Assembly (NCBI RefSeq): GCF_023208195.1
Contig: NZ_CP060034.1
Span: forward strand, 2,108,001 to 2,172,000
Direction of reading: 5' to 3'
Origin: Nocardioides sp. InS609-2
Lineage (GTDB): Bacteria > Actinomycetota > Actinomycetes > Propionibacteriales > Nocardioidaceae
Length of the DNA stretch: 64,000 nt
Below the pieces are notes generated by a model, which did not search any database, was not told where the DNA came from, and saw only the letters and a program-made list of their open reading frames with translations. Positions 43,744-52,174 of this stretch are shown here, one piece after another; the first letter of the stretch is position 1; the number at the start of each line of letters is the position of its first letter. The position numbers were made by a program, and so were the translations under genes.

Positions 43744-44294
43744 GCACGGTCAGGAAGGCGTTGATGACACTGGCCGCGACGACGGTGGGGCTCACGTCCG
43801 GGGTGATGTTCGACTGGCAGATGGCGGTCATGCCCGGCCTCGGATAGCTCCCCGACCGGGAGTTCGTCAGCGCGTTCCAGGCACTCGACCGCGCGATCAT
43901 GAACCCGCTCTTCATCTGGGGCACCTTCCTCGGCGGCGCGGCGTTCGTCGTTGCGGCGGCCGCCGCTCACCGGCAGGAGCGGGGGCGCTTCCGGCTCCTG
44001 GCCGCGGCGTCGGCGGTGTACGTGCTCGGCGTGGTGGGCGTGGTGGGCGTGACCATGGCGGGGAACGTGCCCCTGAACGAGCGGCTGGCCGATGTCGATG
44101 TCGCGTCGGCGAGCGACGCGGAGGTGGCGTCCGCCCGGAGCGACTTCGAGGGGCCGTGGAACGGGCTGCACGCCGTCCGGACCGGCGCGTCGGTGGCGTC
44201 GTTGGTGCTCGTGGGCCTCGCCCTGCTGACCCGTGAGGAGAAGTCCCGGGGAGGCAGGGCGAGCGTCGGCGCTGTCCGCGGTGCGGTCCGCTGA
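43740..44294 (+). pseudogene. DUF1772-family membrane protein interrupted by an in-frame TAG
   Basis: The frame starts at GTG 43740 inside the stop of the NmrA-like gene (GTGA) and reads MTLAATTVGLTSGVMFDW, then MPGLG, then TAG at 43845-43847, then LPDREFVSAFQALDRAI and continues unbroken for about 145 residues with four hydrophobic segments to 44294. Intact DUF1772/anthrone-oxygenase-like proteins have a residue in place of the TAG. The rest of the frame is well preserved, so the lesion is recent, a base-calling error, or read through. Re-initiation at ATG 43899 would give a 131-residue protein lacking the first helix. Confidence 0.8.
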
Positions 44295-44308
44295 GCGTGA
44301 GGTCTGTG

Positions 44309-44360
44309 CCGTTGTTGGAACGTTCGTCCACCCGGCGTTGCGCGAACGTTCCAACAACGG
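44309..44360. terminator. Bidirectional hairpin between convergent genes
   Basis: The 18-base arms (44309-44326 and 44343-44360, beginning CCGTTGTTGGAACG) pair perfectly around a 16-base loop. The hairpin lies between the ends of the DUF1772 gene and the LuxR-type gene, so it can end transcription from both sides. Confidence 0.8.
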
Positions 44361-44374
44361 CCGGGGGGCCTCGC

Positions 44375-47371
44375 TCAGCCGAGCAGCCCGCGGCGCCTTG
44401 CGATGGCGGCGGCCTCGGTGCGCGAGGCGGCGCCGAACTTGCCGAGGATGTTGGAGACGTGCACCGACACCGTCTTGGCGCTGATGAACAGCTGCTTGCC
44501 GATCTCGCCGTTGCTGCGGCCCTGGGCGACCAGTTCGAGGATCTCCTTCTCGCGCGGGGTCAGCGCGTCGACGGCGGCGGGCTCGCGGCGTACGGCCTGC
44601 GAGCCGAGGGCGACCAGCTCGGCAACGAGGGGCGCGGCACCCAGCTCGCGGGCGTTGGCCCGGGCGGCGTCGGCCAGCTCACGAGAGGCGGCCGGGTCGC
44701 TGCCCCGCAGGATCGCGGCCAGCCGGGCGCGCACCCGCGCCAGCTCGTGGGCGTGGGCGTAGACGGCGAACTTCGCCTCGGTCTCACGCCAGGCCTCGAC
44801 CAGCTGGTCCTCGTCGGGCGGGTCGATCTGGGCCGCCCAGCGCCAGCGCAGGTGCTCGGCGTCGAGGCGGACGATCCAGGCCAGCGCCTCGGGGCCGAAG
44901 TCGATGCCCAGCTCGCGGTGGTAGTCGTAGACGCGGTGCCCGTCGGCCAGCATTTCGGCGGCCACCGGGGCAAGGTCGTCACGCTCGGACGCGCTCAGGC
45001 GAGCCGCAGCCGTGCCGAGCACGCCGAGAGCCTGGCTCGCGAGCCGGAGCCGCGCCTGGAACCGGTCGTGCCAGGTCTTCGAGAGCACACCGACGATGTC
45101 GTCGTAGGTCGTCATCGCGAGGCCGACGTCGGCAGCTTGCTCCGCGAGCTCGAGAAGGGCGGTGGCGGCGGTGATCGCGACGATGCCCTCCTTCGGCCAG
45201 TAGCCCCGCACCGAGCGCGCGCGCTCGCTCGCGCCGGGCTCGCCGCGGCCCGCCATCAGTTGGGCGGTCACGGCAGTGAGCATCGCTTCCGAGACCGGCG
45301 GCGGTGACTCGCCGGACATGTCGGCGAGGTCAGCGGCGGCGTCCCAGTGGCCAGCGACGAAGAGCACCACCACCTCCATGAAGCGGCTCTCGAACGAGTA
45401 CGGCGACCAGGGCGTGCCGACCTCGACACCGCGGCCTCGGGCGGCGGCGTACGCGGCGACGGACTCGTCGAACTCGGCGCGGTCCTGGTGGAAGCGGCCG
45501 AGCAGGTATCGCGCCCTGAGCTCGGCGTTGACGGCGCCCGCGGCGCGGGCCTGCTCGATCACCTCGCGCAGCGAGACACCGATCTCGTCGACGAGCGCGC
45601 GGCGGTCGAGCCCGGCCAGGGTGGTGTGGATGTCGGCACTCAGACGAGGCATGTCGAGTTGGCGGGTCAGGGCCAGCGCCTCGGTGGCGGCGTCGCGGGC
45701 CTCGTCGTGGCGCAGGTGGGCGCTGAGGATGCGGGCGTAGCCGGCCAGCGAGCGGGCCCGCTGCTTGGGACTCGCGTCGGCGACCAGGTCGACCGCCTGG
45801 CGCGCCATCTCGAGCTCGTCGAGCGGATGGTCGGTGATCGCGAGACCCAGCGCGAGGCTGGTCATCAGCCGACCGCGGTCGGCGTTGGGAGCGTCGGCAG
45901 GCAGCTGCTCCAGCTGCTCGCGCAGCACGGCGTTGCCGCGCGGCACGTGACCGGCGGCGGTGAGTGCGTCGGCGGTGCGCACGACGAGGTCGGGAAGATC
46001 GATCTCGGCAAGGTCGCCGACGGCCGGGTCGCAGATCAGGGTCAGCGCTGCCTCGTAGTGCTGCGCGGCCTCCTCGGGGCCACCCACCCGCATCGCGTCG
46101 TTGCCGGCCTCGATGCTGGCGAACAGCGCGGTGCGCGGATCCTGCCCGAGACGCGCGTGCCGTGCCAGCTCGGCCGAGGTGCCGATGGCCTCGCCCGTGC
46201 GCAGCACCGCGGCGTACGACGCGTGCAAGCGCACCCGCTCGCCGGGCAGCAGGTCGTCGTAGACAGCCTCACCCAGCAGCGCGTGCCGGAACGCGTAGGC
46301 CTCACGGACCGGGACCAGCACGTTCATCTCTACCGCGTCGCGCAGGGCGCCGTCGAGGGCCCGCGGGTCGACGCCGGAGGCCGCGGCCAGCAGGTGGTGG
46401 GAAACCTGGCGCCCGGCGACCGCGGCGGTGCGCACCACCTGGCGAGCGGAGTCGTCGAGGCGGTCGAGACGGACGAGGAGTACGTCGGCCAGGTCGGCCG
46501 GCACCCCGCCGGTCGCCCAGGTGGCACCGACCAGCTCCTCCACGAAGAAGGCGTTGCCCTCGGCCCTGGACACGATGTCGACCACGTCGGACTCGGCCAT
46601 CGGGTCGGGGTGCAGCAGGCGCACGAGACGGCGTACGTCCGGGGCAGCGAGCGGGTCGAGCTGGATGCGCTCGACACCGCGCAGGCGGGCCCATTCGGCG
46701 ACCTGGCGGCGGAGCGGGTGGCGGCGGTGGAGGTCGTCGGAGCGGTAGGACACGACGAGGTGGACCCGCGCCCCGAAGGGCCGGGTGAACAGGAAGCTGA
46801 GCAGGTCGCGGGTCGACTGGTCGGCCCAGTGGGTGTCCTCGACGACGACGAGCAGGGGCGCGTCGGCGGCAGCGCGTGTCAACAGCGCGTGCACCGCCTC
46901 GAACAGGTCGGCCCGATGGAGCCCTCCGTCCTCGCGTCCGTCGTCGAGCGTGCGGATGCGGCGGCCGGGCTGGAGACGAGCGAGAGCGGGGTGGTCCTCG
47001 AGGGTGTCTGCGGTGACGCCGGGCTGGTCGACCACGAGGCGCCCGAGGATCTCGGAGAAGGCGAGGTAGGGCAGCGCGCTGTCGCCCAGGTCGAGGCTGT
47101 GGCCGGCGACGACCTGCCAGCCGGCTGCGTGCGCGCGGTCGCGGAGCTCGGTGAGCAGTCGGGTCTTGCCGACTCCGGCGTCACCGGCGAGAAGGACGAT
47201 CTGCTGGTCCTGCTGGTCTTGCGTGTCGCCCTTGGGGCGCGCGGACGTGACGATGCCGAGCCGGGAGCTCAGCTCCTCCAGCTCGGCATCGCGTCCGACG
47301 AGATCGGCGCTGCGAGTGGGCACGGTGTCCATCATGTCGTGACCCACCGACAGCGTCGCCTGGTTTGCCAT
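44375..47371 (-). CDS. Large ATP-binding LuxR-family regulator (LAL/MalT-like)
   Basis: The 998-residue protein has an N-terminal STAND-type ATPase (Walker A LLAGDAGVGKTRLL near residue 65, Walker B-like LLVVVEDTHWAD near 175), a long helical TPR-like middle (about 400-910) and a C-terminal LuxR HTH (LTPREKEILELVAQGRSNGE, then ISAKTVSVHVSNIL; about 935-990). Such activators switch on when an inducer binds the middle region. The target is not obvious; the upstream 51-residue gene and three ACCTCAG boxes suggest local or autogenous control. It starts with ATG 47371, 15 bp behind the small gene. Confidence 0.93.
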   Translation of the reverse strand: MANQATLSVGHDMMDTVPTRSADLVGRDAELEELSSRLGIVTSARPKGDTQDQQDQQIVLLAGDAGVGKTRLLTELRDRAHAAGWQVVAGHSLDLGDSALPYLAFSEILGRLVVDQPGVTADTLEDHPALARLQPGRRIRTLDDGREDGGLHRADLFEAVHALLTRAAADAPLLVVVEDTHWADQSTRDLLSFLFTRPFGARVHLVVSYRSDDLHRRHPLRRQVAEWARLRGVERIQLDPLAAPDVRRLVRLLHPDPMAESDVVDIVSRAEGNAFFVEELVGATWATGGVPADLADVLLVRLDRLDDSARQVVRTAAVAGRQVSHHLLAAASGVDPRALDGALRDAVEMNVLVPVREAYAFRHALLGEAVYDDLLPGERVRLHASYAAVLRTGEAIGTSAELARHARLGQDPRTALFASIEAGNDAMRVGGPEEAAQHYEAALTLICDPAVGDLAEIDLPDLVVRTADALTAAGHVPRGNAVLREQLEQLPADAPNADRGRLMTSLALGLAITDHPLDELEMARQAVDLVADASPKQRARSLAGYARILSAHLRHDEARDAATEALALTRQLDMPRLSADIHTTLAGLDRRALVDEIGVSLREVIEQARAAGAVNAELRARYLLGRFHQDRAEFDESVAAYAAARGRGVEVGTPWSPYSFESRFMEVVVLFVAGHWDAAADLADMSGESPPPVSEAMLTAVTAQLMAGRGEPGASERARSVRGYWPKEGIVAITAATALLELAEQAADVGLAMTTYDDIVGVLSKTWHDRFQARLRLASQALGVLGTAAARLSASERDDLAPVAAEMLADGHRVYDYHRELGIDFGPEALAWIVRLDAEHLRWRWAAQIDPPDEDQLVEAWRETEAKFAVYAHAHELARVRARLAAILRGSDPAASRELADAARANARELGAAPLVAELVALGSQAVRREPAAVDALTPREKEILELVAQGRSNGEIGKQLFISAKTVSVHVSNILGKFGAASRTEAAAIARRRGLLG

Positions 47372-47386
47372 GAGTGGCGCCCCGCG

Positions 47387-47542
47387 TCAGCGAGTGGTAC
47401 GGGTGGACTCACCCGGGACCGGGCGGGTGGAAGGGATGCGGTCCCTGCTCTCGCCCCGGCGCTTGCGCCCGCCCCAGGAGCTGCGCACCCGGTTGGCGCG
47501 GTACTCGATCTCGGCGTTGAGGTAGTTCTCGGTGGTGTACAT
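47387..47542 (-). CDS. 51-residue basic protein upstream of the LuxR-type gene
   Basis: This small frame begins at ATG 47542 with GAAGGGAACAAG directly upstream, a good ribosome site. It encodes a basic peptide (MYTTENYLNAEIEY, then RKRRGESRDR, ending TTR). It ends 15 bp before the LuxR-type start codon on the same strand, so both are probably on one mRNA. No family is recognised; the N-terminus looks helical and the C-terminus disordered. It could be a leader or a small regulator. Confidence 0.6.
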   Translation of the reverse strand: MYTTENYLNAEIEYRANRVRSSWGGRKRRGESRDRIPSTRPVPGESTRTTR

Positions 47543-47591
47543 CTTGTTCCCTTCTCAGTGCTGCTTTCTGCAGTGAGTAGAGATTCCGTCG

Positions 47592-47672
47592 CTGAGGTAG
47601 CCCCGCACATCGGGGTCGTGCCCTATCTACGCCGGCCCGGCTACCTCAGATGTGGGTGGCTGGCTACCTCAG
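47592..47672. promoter_or_regulatory. Three GGCTACCTCAG boxes upstream of the small gene and LuxR gene
   Basis: The 11-base sequence GGCTACCTCAG occurs at 47639-47649 and 47662-47672, and as its reverse complement at 47592-47602. The starts of the last two are 23 bp apart and the first two are 47 bp apart, close to twice that. The even phasing suggests a protein-binding array, plausibly for the LuxR-type activator itself, 50-130 bp before the 51-residue gene. Confidence 0.6.
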
Positions 47673-47689
47673 AGAGCGTCGCGCGCCCT

Positions 47690-47759
47690 TGTAACGCGGA
47701 GTTAGGGCAACTGGGAGCCCGGTCTGCGGGGGTCCCAGTTGCCCTAACTCCGCGTTACA
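47690..47759. repeat. 70-bp palindromic element, copy 1, at the 3' end of hutI
   Basis: Perfect 27-base arms (47690-47716 and 47733-47759, outer part TGTAACGCGGAGTTA) enclose a 16-base loop. The hutI stop codon lies within the right arm. A second copy at 56477-56546 has the same length, the same outer arms and the exact reverse complement of this loop. In each case the element directly follows a gene in the same sense orientation, so it probably works as a terminator or a mobile palindrome. Confidence 0.85.
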
Positions 47760-48915
47760 TGAGCGGACGCCCGGCCTGCCAGACGCCCGAAACGAGGGGT
47801 ACGCCGGGGCGATAGGCCAGATGCACGTGACTGGGGGCGTCCAACACGGTCAGGTCGGCACGCATGCCCGGCGCGACCATGCCCACGTCGTCCCGGTCGA
47901 GGGCCGCGGCACCGCCTGCGGTGGCGGCGTACACGGCCTCGGCGGGGCTCATCCGCATCTCGCGCACGGCGAGCGCCACGCAGAACGGCATCGAGCTGGT
48001 GAAGCACGAGCCGGGGTTGCAGTCCGACGCGATGGCGACGCGCACGCCGGCGTCGATGAGCCGGCGGGCGTCGGGGTACGGCTGGCGGGTCGAGAACTCC
48101 ACGCCGGGCAGCAGGGTGGCGATGGTGCCGGAGTCGCGGAGCGTGTCGACATCCTCGTCGGCCAGGTAGGTGCAGTGGTCGACCGCGACCAGGCCGAGCT
48201 CGGCGGCGAGCCGCACGCCCGGGCCGTACGTGAGCTGATTGGCATGGAGGCGACCGCGGAGGCCGGCCGCGGCCCCTGCAGCGAGGATCGTGCGGGCCTG
48301 GTCGGCGTCGAACGCACCCTCTTCGCAGAACACGTCGATCCAGCGCGCATGTGGCGCGGCGGCGGCGAGCATCGGGCCGGTGACGAGGTCGACGTACGCC
48401 GCGGGATCGGTGCCTGCAGGCACGACGTGCGCGCCGAGGAACGTCGTCTCCTCGGTGAACTGCCGCGCGACCGCGAGGCTCCGCGCCTCGTCGTGGACGC
48501 TGAGGCCGTAGCCGCTCTTGATCTCGAGCGTGGTGGTGCCCTGGCGGGCCATCTCCTGCACGAGGTGGGCGACGTGGGAGGTGAGCTGCTCGTCAGTGGC
48601 CGCTCGAGTGGCCGCGACCGTGGTGCGGATGCCGCCAGCGGAGTAGGCCTCGCCGGTCATCCGGGCCGCGAACTCCGGCGCCCGGTCGCCTGCGAACACC
48701 AGGTGGGAGTGGGAGTCGACGAAGCCGGGGAGAACGGCGCGGCCACCCACGTCGTACTGCTGGTCGGCCGCGGGCGCCTCGTCGGACGGGCCGACCCAGG
48801 CGATGCGGCTGCCTTCGATGACGACCGCGGCGTCGGCGACGAGGCCGAGCAGGCCGTCGCGCGCGGGGTCCAAGGTGGCGAGCTCGCCGATGTGGGTCAG
48901 CACGGTGGTGGTCAT
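47755..48915 (-). CDS. hutI: Imidazolonepropionase
   Basis: The 386-residue amidohydrolase opens imidazolone-5-propionate to N-formimino-L-glutamate, the third step of histidine breakdown. Metal ligands are visible in [17 protein letters not shown] (HxH, about residues 65-81), LHANQL near 217 and DHCTYL near 241, and the catalytic Asp in ASDCNPGS near 293. The ATG at 48915 overlaps the hutF stop (ATGA); the GTG at 48921 is less likely. It is the last gene of the three-gene operon and ends in a palindromic element. Confidence 0.96.
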   Translation of the reverse strand: MTTTVLTHIGELATLDPARDGLLGLVADAAVVIEGSRIAWVGPSDEAPAADQQYDVGGRAVLPGFVDSHSHLVFAGDRAPEFAARMTGEAYSAGGIRTTVAATRAATDEQLTSHVAHLVQEMARQGTTTLEIKSGYGLSVHDEARSLAVARQFTEETTFLGAHVVPAGTDPAAYVDLVTGPMLAAAAPHARWIDVFCEEGAFDADQARTILAAGAAAGLRGRLHANQLTYGPGVRLAAELGLVAVDHCTYLADEDVDTLRDSGTIATLLPGVEFSTRQPYPDARRLIDAGVRVAIASDCNPGSCFTSSMPFCVALAVREMRMSPAEAVYAATAGGAAALDRDDVGMVAPGMRADLTVLDAPSHVHLAYRPGVPLVSGVWQAGRPLM

Positions 48916-50264
48916 GCCCACACCCTCTCGATAGCGGTGGCCAGGGCGCGGCCGATCTCGTCGCGATCACCCTGTCGTACGACGACGCGGCCGTCGACCA
49001 CCACGTGCGTCACGTCGGCGGCGGTGGCTGCGAAGGCGGCGGTGTTCTCGTCGGCGCCGGTGCCGGCCGTCGACGGAGTGTCGGTGGCGATGGTGACCAG
49101 GTCGGCACGATGTCCGACCGCGATCGTGCCGGCGTCGTCGAACCCGAGGCTGTCGTGCCGGGTGGCAGCGTCGAGCAGCTCGGCGGCGGTCCAGTGGCCG
49201 CGCCGCTGGGTGGCGAGTCGCTCATCGAGCTCGGTCGCGCGCATCTCCTCGAAGAGGTCGATGACTGCGTGGCTGTCGGAGCCGAGGCTCAGCGGGCTGC
49301 CGGCGTCGTGCAGGCGGCGGCTCGGGCCGATGCCGTCGCCGAGGTCGCGCTCGGTGGTGGGGCAGAAGCAGGAGACGGTGTGCGTGCTGCCGAGGAGCGC
49401 GATGTCGTCGTCGGTGAGGTGGGTGGCGTGGACGGCGCTGGTCAGCGGGCCGAGTGCGCCTGCGTCGTGGAGCAGCTTCGTCGGGGTCACGCCGTACGCG
49501 TTGAGACAGGCCTCGTTCTCGGCGACCTGCTCGCTGAGGTGGACGTGCAGGGGCTTGCCTCTTGCCCCTCGAGCGACGTCGGCGAGCTGGTCCTTCGGCA
49601 CGGCACGCACGGAGTGGATCGCTGCACCGATCGTGACGCCGTCCTCGTCCTTCAGCCCGGCCACGCGCTCCCCCCAGGCGGCGGCGCTGCCGTCGTCGTA
49701 CCTCACCTGGGCGCCGGTGGGCGGCTCCCCGAATCCGCTGCTCAGATAGCACGTGTCGAGCAGCGCGATCCGGATCCCGGCATCGCGTGCGGCGGCGATG
49801 AGGGCGTGGCCCATGGCGTTCGGGTCGTCGTACGGCGTGCCGTCGGGCTGGTGGTGGAGGTAGTGGAACTCCCCCACGCTGGCGATCCCGGCGGCGAGCA
49901 TCTCACGGTACGTCGCCCGCGCCAGGGCGTAGTAGGAGTCGGGGTCCAGGCGCCCGGCGACGGCGTACATCTGGTCACGCCAGGTCCAGAACGTGCCGCG
50001 CTCGCGCTGCGTGCGGCCCCTGAGGGCGCGGTGGAACGCGTGGCTGTGGCAGTTGGCGAGGCCGGGGAGGGTGAGGCCGGGGAGTCGTTCGGAATCCCCG
50101 GTCGACCGGGGATTCCTGAACTTGTCGGCCCGTGCACCCCCCGACAAGTTCAGGGACTGCCAGTCCGGTGTGACGGAAGTGAACCGCCCGTCCTCGATCT
50201 CCACATGTACGTCGTCGCGCACGGCGCCGTCGACCCAGGCCCGTTCGAGCAGGTAGGAAGTCAT
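48912..50264 (-). CDS. hutF: Formimidoylglutamate deiminase, with an in-frame palindromic insertion
   Basis: The 450-residue enzyme converts N-formimino-L-glutamate to N-formylglutamate and ammonia. Amidohydrolase metal ligands are in [16 protein letters not shown] (about residues 70-85), the HVHLSEQ and HATHLTDDD segments near 240-280, and [15 protein letters not shown] near 330. Between the N-terminal strand (FTSVTP) and [10 protein letters not shown] about 15 more residues are present than in the family as I know it. They are encoded by a palindromic DNA element (50091-50154) that keeps the frame open. The start overlaps the stop of the M20 hydrolase gene. Confidence 0.94.
   Translation of the reverse strand: MTSYLLERAWVDGAVRDDVHVEIEDGRFTSVTPDWQSLNLSGGARADKFRNPRSTGDSERLPGLTLPGLANCHSHAFHRALRGRTQRERGTFWTWRDQMYAVAGRLDPDSYYALARATYREMLAAGIASVGEFHYLHHQPDGTPYDDPNAMGHALIAAARDAGIRIALLDTCYLSSGFGEPPTGAQVRYDDGSAAAWGERVAGLKDEDGVTIGAAIHSVRAVPKDQLADVARGARGKPLHVHLSEQVAENEACLNAYGVTPTKLLHDAGALGPLTSAVHATHLTDDDIALLGSTHTVSCFCPTTERDLGDGIGPSRRLHDAGSPLSLGSDSHAVIDLFEEMRATELDERLATQRRGHWTAAELLDAATRHDSLGFDDAGTIAVGHRADLVTIATDTPSTAGTGADENTAAFAATAADVTHVVVDGRVVVRQGDRDEIGRALATAIERVWA
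50091..50154. repeat. Double palindrome inserted in the hutF coding sequence
   Basis: A perfect 26-bp palindrome (50091-50116, beginning GGAATCCCCGGTC) touches a second hairpin with 14-base arms (50115-50128 and 50141-50154, CCTGAACTTGTCGG and its complement). Two strong adjacent hairpins inside a coding region are unusual. The encoded residues lie in a loop before the amidohydrolase barrel, so they may be tolerated, as with in-frame palindromic elements in other bacteria. Confidence 0.75.
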
Positions 50265-51466
50265 CGGGCCAGCCGGGCGAGCGTGTCGGCCAGTGCCTCG
50301 ACGCCGACCAGGCAGTCGGCGGTGTCGGCGGACTCGTCGGGCGAGTGCGAGATGCCGGTCGGGTTGCGTACGAACAGCATCGCGGTGGGCACTCCGGCGG
50401 CTGACAGGATGCCGGCGTCGTGGCCGGCCTGGGTCGGGATGACGGGCCAGTCGCCGTCCTCGTGGTCTGCCGCGATGCGGGCAGCAAGCGACGAGTCGAA
50501 GCCGACCGCACCCGAGACCGACTCGGCCGTGACACGCAGGTGGGTGCCGTCGCGGCCGGCTCGGTCGACGCCCTGTCGCTCGATCTCGCTGACGAGAGCA
50601 GCGAGCGACGTCTCGGTGTCACACCGCGCATCGAGCCACGCGGTCACCTGCGAGGGCACGGCGTTGGTGCCGTTGGGGGTGACCTCGACCCGGCCGAACG
50701 TCGCCCGGTGGCCGGCGAGCCGGGCCTGCTTGTTGGCGGCCAGCGCGGTCATCGCGTAGGTCAGCATCGGGTCGCGGCGGTCCTCCATCCGGGTGGTGCC
50801 GGCGTGGTTGGCCTCGCCCAGGAAGTCGAAGCGGTAACGCCCGTGTGGCCAGATCTCGCTCGCCACACCGACGGCCGCACCACGGTCGACAAGGTCGCGG
50901 CCCTGCTCGACGTGCAGCTCCACGAAGCAGCTCACCGAGGACAGGTCTACGAACCCGCTGGTCGGATCGAGCCCAGCGTCGGACAGCGCGTCGGACAGCC
51001 AGATGCCGTCGCGGTCACGCAGCTCGCGAGCTTTGGCCCATGACATGGTTCCGGTCGCCAGCCGCGATCCGAGGCACGCCAGCCCGAACCGCGAGCCCTC
51101 CTCCTCCACGAACACGCCGATCCCGATCGGCGTCGAGAGGGAGTCGCCGCGCGAGCGCATCAGGTCGAGCGCCGCGAGCGCGGACACGACGCCCAGCGGG
51201 CCGTCGTACGCCCCGCCGTCGAGCACGGAGTCCAGGTGAGAGCCGGTCAGCAGTCCGCCGCGACGCCCACGGCCGGTGGGGTCCCACCAGGCAACCATGT
51301 TGCCGATGCCGTCGGCCTCGAGGTCGAGGCCACGCGCCGTCGCCTCCTCGCGGAACCACACCCGCAGCTCGGTCTCGGCGCTGGTCCACGGCTGCCGGAA
51401 GTAGCCACCGCTGCGCTCGTCGCGGCCGACCGGACGTAGGTCGCGCCACATGCGTTCGAAGCTCAC
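50261..51466 (-). CDS. M20-family amidohydrolase of the histidine-degradation operon (AllC-like)
   Basis: The 401-residue two-metal hydrolase belongs to the hydantoinase/carbamoylase group: TGSHLDSVLDGGAYDGPLG (metal His and Asp, near residue 80), FVEEEGSRFG near 115 and HVEQG near 180, with HSPDE near 370. Relatives act on allantoate or N-carbamoyl amino acids. Its place in front of hutF and hutI, with ATGA overlap, suggests that it removes formate from N-formylglutamate in place of HutG. The GTG at 51466 gives the family N-terminus; the frame opens at 51505. Confidence 0.9.
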   Translation of the reverse strand: MSFERMWRDLRPVGRDERSGGYFRQPWTSAETELRVWFREEATARGLDLEADGIGNMVAWWDPTGRGRRGGLLTGSHLDSVLDGGAYDGPLGVVSALAALDLMRSRGDSLSTPIGIGVFVEEEGSRFGLACLGSRLATGTMSWAKARELRDRDGIWLSDALSDAGLDPTSGFVDLSSVSCFVELHVEQGRDLVDRGAAVGVASEIWPHGRYRFDFLGEANHAGTTRMEDRRDPMLTYAMTALAANKQARLAGHRATFGRVEVTPNGTNAVPSQVTAWLDARCDTETSLAALVSEIERQGVDRAGRDGTHLRVTAESVSGAVGFDSSLAARIAADHEDGDWPVIPTQAGHDAGILSAAGVPTAMLFVRNPTGISHSPDESADTADCLVGVEALADTLARLAR

Positions 51467-51562
51467 TCCAGCAGTCCACCCTCTCGATGCCCAGCGGGCA
51501 ACCACGCGTCCGGGACGTGGCTCTCGGATACGAGACTAGGTCCGACACGGCATGCTTCACGC

Positions 51563-52165
51563 ATGGAGTTCCAGGACGTCGTACGACGCCGACACATGGT
51601 CCGCAGCTACGACGACCGTCCGGTCGACCCGGCGGTCATCGAGCGCTGCCTCACCAATGCCATCCATGCCCCGAGTGCCGGCTTCAGCCAGGGCTGGGCC
51701 TTCGTGGTGCTCGACGACCCCGACGGCGTGGACCGGTTCTGGAAGTGCACGGCCGATCCCTCGGCCCCGAGCTCGTGGCTCGCGGGCATGATGCGCGCCC
51801 CGATCGTCGTACTCCCGTGCTCCAGCAAGGCGGCCTACCTCGACCGCTACACCGAGCCCGACAAGGGCTGGACCGACCGCGACGAGAGCCGCTGGTCGAT
51901 GCCGTTCTGGCACCTGGACGCCGCGATGGCCTCGCTGCTGATCCTCCAGACGGTCACGGACGAGGACCTCGGTGCCTGCTTCTTCGGGATCCCGCCGGAG
52001 CGGCTGGACCAGGTGCGCAGCGAGTTCGGCATCCCGGACACGCACGAGCCGATCGCCGCCATCACGATCGGCCACCGGGCCGACGGCAGCGCGACCGGCT
52101 CACCGAGGCGACGGCGTCGTACTCCGCTGTCGGAAGTCGTCCATCGCGGGGGCTGGTCGGAGTAG
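51563..52165 (+). CDS. Nitroreductase-family flavoprotein
   Basis: The 200-residue protein has the FMN-binding start of the family (FQDVVRRRHMVRSYDDRPVD, residues 3-22), APSAGFSQGW near 36, and the C-terminal dimer segment with DLGACFFGIP near 135. It transfers electrons from NAD(P)H to nitro compounds, quinones or a specific metabolite; the substrate is not predictable. It starts with an ATG 6 bases behind CATGCT, an imperfect -10-like hexamer. It is divergent from the histidine operon and ends 9 bp before the M20 peptidase start. Confidence 0.9.
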   Translation: MEFQDVVRRRHMVRSYDDRPVDPAVIERCLTNAIHAPSAGFSQGWAFVVLDDPDGVDRFWKCTADPSAPSSWLAGMMRAPIVVLPCSSKAAYLDRYTEPDKGWTDRDESRWSMPFWHLDAAMASLLILQTVTDEDLGACFFGIPPERLDQVRSEFGIPDTHEPIAAITIGHRADGSATGSPRRRRRTPLSEVVHRGGWSE

Positions 52166-52174
52166 GTTGCGCCA

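Noticed and set aside
44309..44360. A further copy of the 70-bp palindromic element
   Set aside because: The arms have a different sequence and length; it is an independent hairpin between convergent genes.
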